Assembly: GCA_041401985.1 (NCBI GenBank)
Contig: JAWKTE010000017.1
Span: forward strand, 1-64,000
Source of the DNA: JACKHA01 sp041401985
Lineage (GTDB): Bacteria; Planctomycetota; Phycisphaerae; Phycisphaerales; UBA1924
Direction of reading: 5' to 3'
DNA length: 64,000 nt
Shown here in pieces: positions 7,809 to 17,589 of this stretch. The notes below the pieces were generated by a model that was given only the letters and a program-made list of their open reading frames with translations, was not told the origin of the DNA and did no database searches. The translations under genes and the position numbers were made by a program. Position 1 is the stretch's first letter; the number at the start of each line of letters is the position of its first letter.

Positions 7809-9229
7809 CGCCACGCCGCACACGCAACCGCACGAGCGTGTGGGCGGCGCTGCTCGCGGTCGCCTTCCACTCGCAGGCGTTCGCCGAGACCAGGCAGCCC
7901 GCCGGGCCTGCTCCCGCGTTCGACCTGCCGGGCGCGATCGCCGCCGCCGCGCCGGGGCAGGAGATCATCGTCCCTGCCGGCGTGTACCCCTCCATCGTCA
8001 TCGACCGCCCGCTCGCCCTGCGCGCCCGGCCCGGGGCGATCCTCGACGCCCAGGGGCGGGGCGATGTCGTCCGCATCACGGCTCCCGACGTGACCATCTC
8101 CGGCTTCACCATCCGGGGCACCGGCCAGAGCTTGGACCGCGAGAACGCCGGCGTCGCCGCCACCGCCCCCCGCGCCACCATCGAGAACAACCGCCTCGAG
8201 GACGTGCTCTTCGGGATCGTGATCGCCGGCGCGCCCGCCAGCGTCGTGGCCAACAACACGATCGTCGGCAAGGACCTGGACCTGGGGCGTCGCGGCGACG
8301 CCATCCGCCTCTGGCAGAGCCCCGACACCATCGTTGAAGCAAACGACGCCCGCCAGTCCCGCGATGTCGTGGTCTGGTACTCCAGCCGCGCCGTCCTCCG
8401 CGCCAACACCGTCATCGAGTGCCGGTACGGCCTGCACAGCATGTACACCGACAACTGCGTGATGGAGGACAACCGCCTCGAGCGGAACTCCGTCGGCATC
8501 TTCATGATGTACAGCCAGGACCTCGAAGCCCGGCGCAACGTCATCGCCGACAACCGCGGCCCGAGCGGTTTCGGCATCGGCCTCAAGGACGTCGACGGCG
8601 TCACCCTCGAAGACAACACGATCGTCGGCAATCGCGTCGGCATCAACCTCGACACCTCCCCCGTCCGCAGCGACATCCACCACCACCACACACGCAACAT
8701 CATCGCGTTCAACGATGTCGGCGTCGCCTTCATGCCCGCCGTTCGGAACAACCACTTCCAGGACAACGCCTTCGTCGAGAACATCGAGGACGTCGGCATC
8801 CTCGGCGGCGGCGCGTTCGAGGGCCAGAACTCGTTCACCGTCGACGGACGCGGCAACTACTGGAGCGCGTACCGCGGCTTCGACCTCGACGCCGACGCCA
8901 TCGGCGACATCGAGCACCGCAGCGACGGGCTCTTCGAGAACCTCATTGACCGCGAGCCCAAACTCCGGTACTTCCTCTACAGCCCCGCCCAGCAGGCCAT
9001 CGACCTGGCTGCCAGGTCGTTCCCCGTCGTCGCCCCCCGCCCCAAACTGGTCGACACCGCCCCGTGGATGGCCCCGCCCATGCGGGCCCCCACTCCGATG
9101 GACGCCGCCGCGTCGGGCCCGTTCGCCATCATCGCCCTGGCCCTGGCCGGAACGGGCATCGCGGTGGCGACCCTGGCCGGCAACAGCTTCGGCGCGACCC
9201 TCGCAGCATCGGGAAGGAGCAAGGCGTGA
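7805..9229 (+). CDS. nosD: Copper-centre maturation protein NosD
   Basis: A 474-aa periplasmic right-handed beta-helix protein of the NosD/CASH family needed for CuZ assembly in NosZ. A signal peptide ends near HSQAFAE. The body shows repeating beta-helix coils such as IENNRLEDV, VVANNTIVG, VMEDNRLERNSVGIFMMYS and LEDNTIVGNRVGINLD, followed by the conserved GNYWSAYRGFDLD. A hydrophobic segment near the C-terminus (GPFAIIALALAGTGIAVATL) could anchor it to the membrane. The GTG start overlaps the previous stop as GTGA, and its own stop overlaps nosF in the same way. Confidence 0.93.
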   Translation: MTPRRTRNRTSVWAALLAVAFHSQAFAETRQPAGPAPAFDLPGAIAAAAPGQEIIVPAGVYPSIVIDRPLALRARPGAILDAQGRGDVVRITAPDVTISGFTIRGTGQSLDRENAGVAATAPRATIENNRLEDVLFGIVIAGAPASVVANNTIVGKDLDLGRRGDAIRLWQSPDTIVEANDARQSRDVVVWYSSRAVLRANTVIECRYGLHSMYTDNCVMEDNRLERNSVGIFMMYSQDLEARRNVIADNRGPSGFGIGLKDVDGVTLEDNTIVGNRVGINLDTSPVRSDIHHHHTRNIIAFNDVGVAFMPAVRNNHFQDNAFVENIEDVGILGGGAFEGQNSFTVDGRGNYWSAYRGFDLDADAIGDIEHRSDGLFENLIDREPKLRYFLYSPAQQAIDLAARSFPVVAPRPKLVDTAPWMAPPMRAPTPMDAAASGPFAIIALALAGTGIAVATLAGNSFGATLAASGRSKA

Positions 9230-9996
9230 TCCGCATCGAGGCTGTGCGAAAGCGGTTCGGACGGTTCGTCGCGCTCGACGGCGTCGATCTGGACATCGCC
9301 CGCGGCGAGGCCGTCGCCCTCTGGGGGCCCAACGGCGCGGGCAAGACCACGCTGCTCCGCTGCACGCTCGGGCTCATCAACTTCAAGGGACGCATCACCA
9401 TCGACGGGCTGGACATCCGCCGGCACGGCAAGGCCGCCCGGCGCCGCCTCGGCTACATCCCGCAGGAGTCGATCCTCCCGCCCGATCTGCGCGTGTCCGA
9501 GGCAATGGCGCTGTTCGCGGGCCTCCGGCGCGCGAACGGGGAGGAGGTCGATCGCTTGCTCGCCCTCGTCGAGCTGGACGCGGCCCGGTCGCGCCGAGTG
9601 GCCGACTGCTCCGGCGGGATGCGCCAGCGCCTCAGCCTGGCACTGGCCCTGCTGGGCGAGCCCCCGCTGCTGGTGCTCGACGAGCCCACGTCGAATCTCG
9701 ACGCCGCCGGGCGCAAGGCGTTCCTCGACCTGATTCTCGAACTCAAGCGAGCCGGCAAGACCATCCTGTTCACCTCGCACCGTCCGGACGAGGTCCACAT
9801 GGCCGCCGACCGTATTGTCACGCTCGAGAACGGGCGCGTCGTGGGGCTGGAGCGGGTGATCCGAGACGCCGACCCCCAACGCCCGACGCAGGGTCCCGCC
9901 CAGCGCCTGTCGCCCCAACGGGACGCCCAGCACGCGCGGCCGCAGCAGCCGTTCCACGACGCCCCATCCAGCCTCGGCTTGGGAGTAATCGCATGA
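9226..9996 (+). CDS. nosF: NosF ABC transporter ATP-binding subunit
   Basis: The 256-aa ATPase pairs with NosY to energise NosD-dependent CuZ assembly. Walker A is GPNGAGKTT, the Q-loop is YIPQES, the signature is SGGMRQR and Walker B is LLVLDEP, followed by a switch His in TSHRPDE. The last 40 residues are a low-complexity Gln/Pro/Arg tail beyond the usual ABC core. The GTG start has GGAAGGAG upstream and overlaps nosD; the stop overlaps nosY (ATGA). Confidence 0.93.
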   Translation: MIRIEAVRKRFGRFVALDGVDLDIARGEAVALWGPNGAGKTTLLRCTLGLINFKGRITIDGLDIRRHGKAARRRLGYIPQESILPPDLRVSEAMALFAGLRRANGEEVDRLLALVELDAARSRRVADCSGGMRQRLSLALALLGEPPLLVLDEPTSNLDAAGRKAFLDLILELKRAGKTILFTSHRPDEVHMAADRIVTLENGRVVGLERVIRDADPQRPTQGPAQRLSPQRDAQHARPQQPFHDAPSSLGLGVIA

Positions 9997-10883
9997 ACGC
10001 CGCAGCCCGTACCGCCGCGCCGAGCCCGCGCGCCCTCGCGCGGGAGCGCTGGCTCGACCCCGGCAACCTCACCTGGCTCATCCGCAAGGAGATGCGCGAC
10101 GCCATCCGCAACCGCTGGATGATCCTGTACGCCATCGCCTTCACCCTCATCTCCCTGGGCGTCGCCTCCGGGTCGCGCCTCGGCACCGGCATGGACGGGC
10201 TGGCCGGATACGGAAAGACCGCCGCCAGCCTCATCAACGTCGTCATGCTCTTCGTCCCACTCATGGGGCTGACCCTGGGCGTCACCAGCCTCGCCGGCGA
10301 GCGCGAGCGCGGCTCGCTGGCCTATCTCCTTGCCCAGCCCGTCTCCCGCGGCGAGGTCTACCTGGCCAAGTACCTGGGCCAGTCGATCTCGTTCCTGGCC
10401 GCGCTGGCGATAGGCTTCGGCACCACCGCCGCCCTCATCGCCCTGTCCGCCTCGCCCGACGCCCACACCGAGGCGTTCCTGTGGCTCGCCGGGCTCAGCG
10501 GGATGCTCGGGCTCTCGATGCTGGCAATCGGCGCGCTCATCGCCGCAGCCGTCCGCCGACCGGGCTCGGCGATGGGTGTCGCGATCTTCACATGGCTCGC
10601 GCTGGCGTTCCTCTCCGACCTCGGGCTCATGGGCGCGTCGATCGCGTTCCGCCTCCGCGTCCAGGACATCCTGGCGCTGTCGCTGCTCAATCCGGGCCAG
10701 GTGTTCAAGCTCGCGTCGCTCAGCGGCTTCGAGGCCTCGCTCGATGTGCTCGGGCCCGTCGGCCTCTACGCGCAGCGCGTGCTCGGCGACTCGGTACGTG
10801 CCGCGATGCTCGGCGTGATGGCCCTCTGGATCCTCGTCCCGCTCGCGATCGGCGCGATCGTGTTCTGCAGGAGGCCGATATGA
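9993..10883 (+). CDS. nosY: NosY ABC transporter permease
   Basis: The 296-aa permease has about six membrane segments and the cytoplasmic motif LAGERERGSLAYLLAQPVSR typical of ABC-2/NosY permeases. The segment before it (LIRKEMRDAIRNRWMI) is the usual amphipathic coupling helix. With NosF it forms the transporter that works with NosD on sulfur or copper delivery to NosZ. It is coupled to nosF and nosL by ATGA overlaps. Confidence 0.92.
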   Translation: MNAAARTAAPSPRALARERWLDPGNLTWLIRKEMRDAIRNRWMILYAIAFTLISLGVASGSRLGTGMDGLAGYGKTAASLINVVMLFVPLMGLTLGVTSLAGERERGSLAYLLAQPVSRGEVYLAKYLGQSISFLAALAIGFGTTAALIALSASPDAHTEAFLWLAGLSGMLGLSMLAIGALIAAAVRRPGSAMGVAIFTWLALAFLSDLGLMGASIAFRLRVQDILALSLLNPGQVFKLASLSGFEASLDVLGPVGLYAQRVLGDSVRAAMLGVMALWILVPLAIGAIVFCRRPI

Positions 10884-11341
10884 ACCGCCGACGCCGCACG
10901 CTCGCCGCCGCGGTCGCTGCCCCGCTCTGGCTCCTGACCGCCTGCAGCGACTCCGGCCCGCTCGCCCCGCCCGAGATCCTTCTTGGGCGCGACACGTGCG
11001 CCGTGTGCGGCATGGCCATCAGCGACGGACGCTACGCCGCCGCCGTCGTCGTCCGCCACCAGCGGCGCGACCAGTCGCTCCTTCTCGACGACATCGGCGA
11101 ACTCCCGAGCGTGTCCATCCCGCCGCACGACCAGATCGCCATCTTCGTCCGTGATGAGTCCACCCAGCACTGGCTGGTCGCCGAGGCCGCCCACTACGTC
11201 CGCAGCGAATCGCTCCGCACGCCCATGGGCTTCGGCGTCGCCGCGCTGGCCACCCAGGAGCAGGCCGAGACCCGTCGCGCCGAGATCGACGGCGAGCTCT
11301 TGGCGTTCGACGCTCTTCGACCGGCCGCGCTCGATGAGTGA
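10880..11341 (+). CDS. nosL: NosL copper-chaperone lipoprotein
   Basis: The 153-aa lipoprotein has a signal peptide ending in the lipobox LLTAC and the NosL copper-site motif CAVCGMAI soon after. NosL delivers Cu(I) to apo-NosZ from the outer or cytoplasmic membrane. The C-terminal part (TPMGFGVAALATQEQAE) is characteristic of the family. The ATG overlaps the nosY stop. Confidence 0.92.
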   Translation: MNRRRRTLAAAVAAPLWLLTACSDSGPLAPPEILLGRDTCAVCGMAISDGRYAAAVVVRHQRRDQSLLLDDIGELPSVSIPPHDQIAIFVRDESTQHWLVAEAAHYVRSESLRTPMGFGVAALATQEQAETRRAEIDGELLAFDALRPAALDE

Positions 11342-11413
11342 GATCCCTGCGCGCCGCAACCGCCCCCCCTCCCCGGAGCCCTCTCCGCAGCCCCGCCCGA
11401 CCCGCCGCCCCAC

Positions 11414-12628
11414 ATGCCGCCGCCCGCCCCAAACCGCCCGAGCCTCACGTTCGTCTCCGCCCCGACTATCTCCGTCGGCGGGGACACGGCGCGCCGGCGC
11501 GACCGCCGATTCTGGCTGGACGCGTTCCGCCCGTTCTATCTGGGCGGCGCGCTGCTCGCCGCCATCGCCGTGCCGCTCTGGCTCGGGATGTGGTACCACG
11601 CCTGGTTCACGCCATCGCTCCCCCCGTTGCTCTGGCACGCCCACGAGATGGTCTTCGGGTTCGGCGTCGCGATCATCATCGGGTTCCTGTTCACTGCCGC
11701 CCGCAACTGGACGGGCCTGCCGCTCCCCGCGGGCGCGCCGCTCGCCGGAGTGTTCTCGCTCTGGGCCGCGGGGCGTGCGGGGATGCTCCTGGCCTATGGC
11801 ATCGCCGTCGCCGTCGTCGACTCGCTCCTCCTCGTGATCGTGGCCGCGGTTCTGGCCCGCAAGTTCAGCCGAGCCGGCAGTTTCGCCAACATGCCCCTGG
11901 TCGGCGTCCTGGCCGCCCTCGCGCTGGCGAACATCGCGTTCCACGGTGCGATGCTGGGATTGCTCCGTCTCGCGCCGCTCACCGCCGTCGAAGCCGGGCT
12001 CCTGCTCGTGGTCATGATCCAGCTGATCGTCGGCGGGCGCGTGGTCCCGGGATTCACGGCCAGCGCGATCCCCACCCAGACGCTCTGGCGTCCGCGCTGG
12101 CTCCCCCCAATCTGCCTCGCGCTGAGCGCGATGGCCATCCTGGCCGACACGGTGCGCCTCTCAAACGCCCTGACCGGCGTCCTCTGCCTGGCCGCCGGCG
12201 TCGGCGTCGCCGTCCAGGCCGCGGGGTGGAAGCCGCTGGGCACCCTCCGCCGCCCGATGGTCTGGGTGCTGCACCTTTCCTACGCGTGGATCCCCGTCGG
12301 ACTGCTCCTGCTCGGGGCCGCGTCATTCGGACTGATGCCCAGGTCCGCCGCCATCCACGCGCTGGCGGTCGGCTCCATGGGCGGGCTCATCCTCGCCATG
12401 ACCACCCGCACGACGCTCGGGCACTCGGGACGCCCCGTCCGGGCCGGCGCCTGGGACATCGCGGCTTTCGCGCTGGTGCATCTCGCCGCGGCGTGCCGCG
12501 TGATCGCCTCGATCGCCCCGCCGGTCTACCTCGCGGGCATCGCCGCCGCCGGATTCATGTGGGCGGCCGCCTTCCTGATTTTCGTCGGCGTCTACGCCCC
12601 GCTGCTGCTCGGACGCACCCGACCGTAG
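11414..12628 (+). CDS. nnrS: NnrS family membrane protein
   Basis: A 404-aa polytopic membrane protein with about twelve hydrophobic segments. It contains the NnrS hallmarks WHAHEMVFGFG, QLIVGGRVVPGFT and a histidine-bearing helix near MTTRTTLGHSG. NnrS is a haem- and copper-containing protein linked to resistance against NO stress, often encoded with denitrification genes. It follows nosL by 72 bases and is probably the last gene of the nos transcription unit. Confidence 0.9.
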   Translation: MPPPAPNRPSLTFVSAPTISVGGDTARRRDRRFWLDAFRPFYLGGALLAAIAVPLWLGMWYHAWFTPSLPPLLWHAHEMVFGFGVAIIIGFLFTAARNWTGLPLPAGAPLAGVFSLWAAGRAGMLLAYGIAVAVVDSLLLVIVAAVLARKFSRAGSFANMPLVGVLAALALANIAFHGAMLGLLRLAPLTAVEAGLLLVVMIQLIVGGRVVPGFTASAIPTQTLWRPRWLPPICLALSAMAILADTVRLSNALTGVLCLAAGVGVAVQAAGWKPLGTLRRPMVWVLHLSYAWIPVGLLLLGAASFGLMPRSAAIHALAVGSMGGLILAMTTRTTLGHSGRPVRAGAWDIAAFALVHLAAACRVIASIAPPVYLAGIAAAGFMWAAAFLIFVGVYAPLLLGRTRP

Positions 12629-12741
12629 ACAGGCGACTGAGGCCCCCGGTCGCCAAGAAACGCCGCTACGCAGACACATCCGCGCCGCCCCGCCGGCCGG
12701 AGCCCGCCCACGCGCCGGAGCGTCCCCTCGAACGTCCGCAC

Positions 12742-13086
12742 TCAACCGGGCCCGCACCCGAGGCTGTACAGCGACGGGTAGTAGAAGCGGTCGTCGTTGT
12801 TCTCGATGCCGTTGGGCACGCCATACCCCGGATGTCGGCCAGGCCCCGCCGCCCCGAGAGATGGCCATCTCCTCCAGGTTCGTCGAGGCATTGATCGCAT
12901 TGGCGGCCAGGGCGTGCCGTCACGCGAGATCGACGCCCACCCGTTGCCGGACTTGCCGCGGAGCATCACCAGCCCCGTCGACTCGGACCAGGTGTCCACC
13001 TGACTCCCAGCGCTCATGCCGAGCACCGACCCGTCGCCCGAGCAAGAGTTCACGCGTAACGCCGTGCCCACCGGCGGGAGCGCCAT
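12742..13086 (-). pseudogene. Remnant of a secreted protein gene with dockerin-like end
   Basis: A 114-codon minus-strand frame inside a 690-base stretch (12629-13318) that otherwise holds no convincing gene. Its last part reads PGYGVPNGIENNDDRFYYP followed by SLYSLGCGPG. This recalls the acidic, dockerin-like C-terminal segments of secreted Phycisphaerae proteins (typically ending ...NNDDFFYFLxxFxxGC). The upstream part has no signal peptide and no recognisable fold, so this is probably the degraded tail of a former gene. The family resemblance is from memory. Confidence 0.35.
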
Positions 13087-13318
13087 CTTCCGCGTGGGAC
13101 GCGTGCCCGGACTCCGTTCGGGTTATCAGGAAAAGACGCCCCGCGTGCCTTGACCGTCGCCTGCTGGAGGCACGTATGACCACAGCACGACGGCGTTGGT
13201 CGTTGGCGGCAAGGCGCTCGATGCGCCGCGTGGGGTTGGCCGCTCGGTGGCGGGTGCTTACCTTTGGTTCGGTCGCACCGACGGTCTTGCACGCAAACGC
13301 GGCCGAAGGGGGCGCTCG

Positions 13319-13942
13319 ATGAGACGACTGATTTGGTTCCCGGTGTTGGCGGCGTTGGTTGGCTGCGGCGAGCAGGGCGTGACGGAGCGGACGATCCCGA
13401 AAGGCGTTGAGGCGTCGCCGCGCCAGGGCTTGGGCGCTGGGCAGGAACCCGGGAGCGGCGTCGATGGGAGCGGTGAGGAGGGCCAACCGGAGGCGGGCGG
13501 CGAGGTGATGCGCGACACGGGCACGCACGACTGGGTGCTCCCCGACGGCTGGAGGCTTCTCACTGAGTCTCGCCCGATGCGGGTCGCGACCTTCTTTGTC
13601 GAGGCCCCGAGCGGCGTCGTGGAGGTGGCGGTCACTCGATTCGACGGTCAGACCGGGGGGCTGGCGGCGAACATCAACCGTTGGCGGACGCAGCTCGGGC
13701 TCGAGGCGATTGCGACGGACGAGGCCGAGGCGTCGGTTGATCGATTCGAGCGTGAGGGGTGGTCGGGGTACGCGCTGCGCATCCGTGGCGGGTCGGCGCA
13801 TACGCTGGCCGCGGGCGTGTACGAGCAGGCGGCCGATCGGACGTGGTTCGTCCGGGCGACGCTCGCGCCCGGCGACGCGGACGCGATCGAGGCGGCGTTC
13901 ATGGCGTTCGCCCGGTCGATCGGGGCCCAGAGCGGGACGTGA
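13319..13942 (+). CDS. Lipoprotein upstream of the cytochrome c assembly gene
   Basis: A 207-aa lipoprotein with signal peptide MRRLIWFPVLAALVGC, the Cys being the lipidation site. A Gly/Glu-rich linker (about residues 20-60) leads to a compact domain starting at THDWVLPDGW. The fold is not recognised with certainty, and the role is unknown. The gene ends two bases before ccsBA, so the two are surely co-transcribed. This implies a task in cytochrome c assembly or nitrite respiration. The ATG at 13319 was chosen over upstream frames because it begins exactly at the signal peptide. Confidence 0.75.
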   Translation: MRRLIWFPVLAALVGCGEQGVTERTIPKGVEASPRQGLGAGQEPGSGVDGSGEEGQPEAGGEVMRDTGTHDWVLPDGWRLLTESRPMRVATFFVEAPSGVVEVAVTRFDGQTGGLAANINRWRTQLGLEAIATDEAEASVDRFEREGWSGYALRIRGGSAHTLAAGVYEQAADRTWFVRATLAPGDADAIEAAFMAFARSIGAQSGT

Positions 13943-13943
13943 G

Positions 13944-16900
13944 ATGCTGGCTGGAGATGGAAGCCGGGTGGACCGGGCGAACGGCGCAGGACGCCCGGCG
14001 GTGGCGGGGCGCGGGCGTGGTCCGCTTCGCGGGCTGGCGTCGCTGCGTCTGACGGTGGCGTTGCTGGCGTTGGCGATGGCGCTGGTGTTCCTGGGCACCC
14101 TGGCCCAGGCGCGCGTGGGCGTGTGGGAGGCGGTCGCGACGTACTTCCGTTCGCCGGTCGCGTGGGTCGATCCCGCGATCGTCGTGCCGGGTCTGGGCGA
14201 AGGCCCGGGCTGGCGCGTCCCGCTGCCCGGGGGCGTGGCGGTGGGCCTGGGGTTGTTTGCCAACTTGGCGGCCGCGCTGATCGTGCGGTTCCGCGCGATG
14301 CGGGCGCGTCCGGGGCTGCTGGTGGTCCACCTGGGCCTGATCGTTCTGCTCGCCGGCGAGTTCGCCACTGGGATGCTGGCGGGCGAAGGGCTGATGCGGA
14401 TCGACGAGGGAGGACGATCTGGCCATCTGGAGGACGTGCGCCGGGTGGAGATCGCGGTGGTCGACTTCTCCGGTCCCGACCAGGACCGCGTCGCGAGCGT
14501 GCCGGGCTCGATGGTGATCGCCGCGGCCAGGAGCGGCGTGCCGATCCGCGACCCGCGCCTGGGCTTCGAGATCTCCGTCCGGTCGTGGCTGCCGAACGCG
14601 AGGCTGTTCCGCAGCGACGAGCGTCGAGGGGCCACCGCGGGGTTCGGGACCGAGGCGGTCGCCGAAGCGGCGCCCCGCAGCGCGGGTGCGGACACGGACA
14701 CGCCGGCCGCGTACGTGACGCTCCGGCGCGGTAGCGAGACGCTGGGCACGTGGCTGCTGTGGGCGGGGCTCGACGAGCTGCAGGCCGTGGAGGTCGACGG
14801 CGCGACGCACGGGATCGCGCTGCGGTTCGCGCGGTCCTACCTGCCTTTCGAGTTGCATCTGGTGGACTTCCGTCATGACACGTTCGTGGGCACGCAGATC
14901 GCGCGGAACTTCTCCAGCGACGTGCGGATCGTCGACCCGGAACGGGGCGTCGACCGCCCGGTCCGCATCTGGATGAACAACCCGCTGCGGTACCGGGGCC
15001 TGGCGTTCTACCAGGCGTCGTACAAGCCGGACGGGAGCGGCACCGTCCTCCAGGTGGTTCGGAACCCCGGTTGGCTGCTGCCCTACGCGGCGTGCGCGAT
15101 GGTGGGGGGCGGGCTGTCGTGGCACCTGACGGTTTCGCTGCTGGCCTCGCTTCGCCGGCGGCGGGCAAGGGGCGTGGCGCGGGCGGGTGTCGGGTCAACA
15201 GGGAGTGCCAGGCCCGGCTGGAAGGCGCTGTGGCCCGGTGTCGTCGGAGCGTGCGTCGGGTTGGCCATCGCGTCGGCGGGCCTGCTCGGCTCGGGTGGCG
15301 CGGCGACGGAGGCGGAGCAAGCGTTCGCCTCGCTGCCGGTGTCGGCAGGCGGGCGCGTCAAGCCCATGGACACCGTGGCGAGGAACCTGCTGATGGCCGC
15401 CGGCGGGCGGGCGTCGGTGCGGACCGAGGCGGGCACGGTCGGGGCGTCGGCGTACCTGCTGGACTTGATCGCACGCCCCGAGGCTGTCGCGGACCTGCCT
15501 GTCGTGCGCGTGGACCATCCCGGCGTGCTGTCGCTGCTCGACCTCGGACCGGAGGACGGTGGGCGGATCAGCCTCGCGGCCGTCGAGCCGCACTGGAACC
15601 GTGTCGTGGAGCAGGCGGGAGAGGCGTTCGCGACGCCCGACGCGCAGCGCGACGGGTTCCAGCGGGCGGTGCTGCAGCTGCACGATCGGGTGAGCCTTCT
15701 GCTGGCCCATGCGCGGATGCAGGAGCCGTATGTGGTGCCGCCGCTTCGGGCGGGCGAGCAGTGGCGTCCATTCGAGGAGGCGTTCCTGGACCACGCCGCC
15801 GGGCAACAGGCAGCGTCCGGCGCCCAGACGCTCCCGCACCCCGGCGTGGCGTACTACGCCGCCATGATGACCGCGTACAGCGAGGGCGACGCGGGCGGTT
15901 TCGAGAGCGCGGTGCTGGCCTATGACGGGCTGCTGCGCCGGGACCTGCCCGCAGCACACGCCAAGGCCCGCCTGGAGGTGCTGTTCAATCGGGCCGCGCT
16001 GTTCACCGGGGCGATGGGGGCGTATGTGCTGGCGGGGCTCGCGCTGCTGGGTTCGTTCCTTCTGGACCGCCTCGGCGACGCGTGGGCGATCCGCGGGGCC
16101 GCTTGGAGCCGACGGGGCGCGTTCGGCCTGCTGCTGGCGGGCGTGGCTGTGCACACGCTGGCGATCGCGGCCCGGATGTGGCTGCAGGAGCGCCCGCCGG
16201 TGACGAACCTGTACTCATCCGCGGTGTTCGTCGGGTGGGCGTGCGTGCTGGTCGGGCTCGTGATCGAGCGTCTGGTCCCACTGGGCCTGGCCGCCCTCGG
16301 GTCGGCGACCATCGGGTTCTGCACCCTGGTAGTGGCGCACAACCTGGGCAACGACGGCGACACCATGCAGATGATGCAGGCGGTGCTGGACAGCAACTTC
16401 TGGCTGGCCACGCACGTGGTGGCGATCACGCTGGGGTACTCGGCCACGTTCCTGGCCGGCGCGCTCGGCGCGATCCACATCCTGCTGGGCGTGCTCGGGC
16501 GGGGGGGCACCGAGCGGGCCCGCGCGCTGGCCAGAGTGATCTATGGCGTGGTGCTGTTCGCGCTGCTGCTGAGTTTCGTCGGCACCGTGCTCGGGGGCAT
16601 CTGGGCGGATCAGTCCTGGGGGCGGTTCTGGGGCTGGGACCCGAAAGAGAACGGGGCGGCCCTGGTGGTGCTGCTGCACGCGGTGATCGTGCACGCCCGC
16701 TGGGGCGGGCTGGTTCGCGATCGCGGCATCGCGGTGCTCGCGGTCGGCGGGAACATCGTCACGGCGTGGAGCTGGTTCGGGACGAACATGCTCGGCGTCG
16801 GGCTCCACTCGTACGGGTTCATGGACTCGGCGGCGTTCTGGCTCGGCGCGTTCGTGGTGAGCCAGGCGGCACTGATGGTTGTCGGGGTGTGGCCGGGCAT

Positions 16901-16955
16901 CGGCACACGACCGGGGGCGGCGCGGACCGGGCGATCGCGCAATGTGGATAGTTGA
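13944..16955 (+). CDS. ccsBA: Fused CcsBA cytochrome c synthetase
   Basis: The 1003-aa membrane protein combines a ResB/CcsB half (membrane helices near residues 40-60 and 95-145, large periplasmic region) with a CcsA half carrying the tryptophan-rich haem motif WGRFWGWDPKENGAAL. Haem-ligand histidines are expected in LATHVVAITLG and GVGLHSYGF. The protein exports haem and ligates it to CXXCH apocytochromes in System II. An odd feature is a long periplasmic middle region (about residues 460-680) that looks soluble. It sits directly before nrfHA like NrfI of epsilonproteobacteria and overlaps the nrfH frame by TTGA. Confidence 0.93.
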   Translation: MLAGDGSRVDRANGAGRPAVAGRGRGPLRGLASLRLTVALLALAMALVFLGTLAQARVGVWEAVATYFRSPVAWVDPAIVVPGLGEGPGWRVPLPGGVAVGLGLFANLAAALIVRFRAMRARPGLLVVHLGLIVLLAGEFATGMLAGEGLMRIDEGGRSGHLEDVRRVEIAVVDFSGPDQDRVASVPGSMVIAAARSGVPIRDPRLGFEISVRSWLPNARLFRSDERRGATAGFGTEAVAEAAPRSAGADTDTPAAYVTLRRGSETLGTWLLWAGLDELQAVEVDGATHGIALRFARSYLPFELHLVDFRHDTFVGTQIARNFSSDVRIVDPERGVDRPVRIWMNNPLRYRGLAFYQASYKPDGSGTVLQVVRNPGWLLPYAACAMVGGGLSWHLTVSLLASLRRRRARGVARAGVGSTGSARPGWKALWPGVVGACVGLAIASAGLLGSGGAATEAEQAFASLPVSAGGRVKPMDTVARNLLMAAGGRASVRTEAGTVGASAYLLDLIARPEAVADLPVVRVDHPGVLSLLDLGPEDGGRISLAAVEPHWNRVVEQAGEAFATPDAQRDGFQRAVLQLHDRVSLLLAHARMQEPYVVPPLRAGEQWRPFEEAFLDHAAGQQAASGAQTLPHPGVAYYAAMMTAYSEGDAGGFESAVLAYDGLLRRDLPAAHAKARLEVLFNRAALFTGAMGAYVLAGLALLGSFLLDRLGDAWAIRGAAWSRRGAFGLLLAGVAVHTLAIAARMWLQERPPVTNLYSSAVFVGWACVLVGLVIERLVPLGLAALGSATIGFCTLVVAHNLGNDGDTMQMMQAVLDSNFWLATHVVAITLGYSATFLAGALGAIHILLGVLGRGGTERARALARVIYGVVLFALLLSFVGTVLGGIWADQSWGRFWGWDPKENGAALVVLLHAVIVHARWGGLVRDRGIAVLAVGGNIVTAWSWFGTNMLGVGLHSYGFMDSAAFWLGAFVVSQAALMVVGVWPGIGTRPGAARTGRSRNVDS

Positions 16956-17005
16956 ATCCCGAATCTCGCGGCAGTACGCTCTTGTCGCGTCTCCAGGAGG
17001 CCCAG

Positions 17006-17545
17006 TTGGGTGATCGCAGCGTGCCATCGAGCGAACCCGCGTCCCGGGCCACGCGCTCGGGCGGGTCCGCCCCGCGCCGGCGCGGGCTCGCCGGTTCGTT
17101 GCTGCCGCTCACGCTGGCGGCGATGCTGGGCGTGCTGGGCGGGCTCGGGGCGTTCACGTTCGGCTACGGGGACGGCGCGGCATACCTCGTCAACAACCCC
17201 GAGTCGTGCGCCAACTGCCACGTGATGCAGGCCCACTACGACTCGTGGCTGGCCTCGAGCCATCACGGCGTGGCGACCTGCAACGACTGCCACGTGCCGC
17301 ACGACTTCGCCGGCAAGTGGATCACCAAGGCCGACAACGGGTTCTTCCACTCGCTGGCGTTCACCGTCGGCGGGTTCCACGAGCCGATCGAGATCAAGGA
17401 CCGCAACCGCGAGGTGACCCAGGGCGCGTGCCTGCACTGCCACGCGGAGTTCGTGGACCACATGCTGCCCGCCGAGCCGGGGGGAGACATGATGCTGTGC
17501 GTCCACTGCCACGCCGACGCCGGGCACTCGCTCAGGGGTCGTTGA
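17006..17545 (+). CDS. nrfH: Tetrahaem quinol dehydrogenase NrfH
   Basis: The NapC/NirT-type membrane cytochrome oxidises menaquinol and hands electrons to NrfA. One N-terminal membrane helix (LLPLTLAAMLGVLGGLGAF) is followed by four haem motifs: CANCHVM, CNDCH, CLHCH and CVHCH. The first, with Met after the CXXCH, is the typical NrfH haem 1. The TTG at 17006 has GGAGG five bases upstream and is preferred (179 aa). An in-frame TTG at 16952 overlaps the ccsBA stop and would add 18 residues. Confidence 0.93.
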   Translation: MGDRSVPSSEPASRATRSGGSAPRRRGLAGSLLPLTLAAMLGVLGGLGAFTFGYGDGAAYLVNNPESCANCHVMQAHYDSWLASSHHGVATCNDCHVPHDFAGKWITKADNGFFHSLAFTVGGFHEPIEIKDRNREVTQGACLHCHAEFVDHMLPAEPGGDMMLCVHCHADAGHSLRGR

Positions 17546-17589
17546 CCGTTCTGTCTTCCGTACGAGCACCCTTCCAAGAGACTTCCCAC

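Noticed and set aside
5199..8917. Long minus-strand frames opposite nosZ, nosB and nosD
   Set aside because: The plus-strand proteins have complete motifs; the antisense products are low-complexity Val/Asp/Glu/His-rich shadows.
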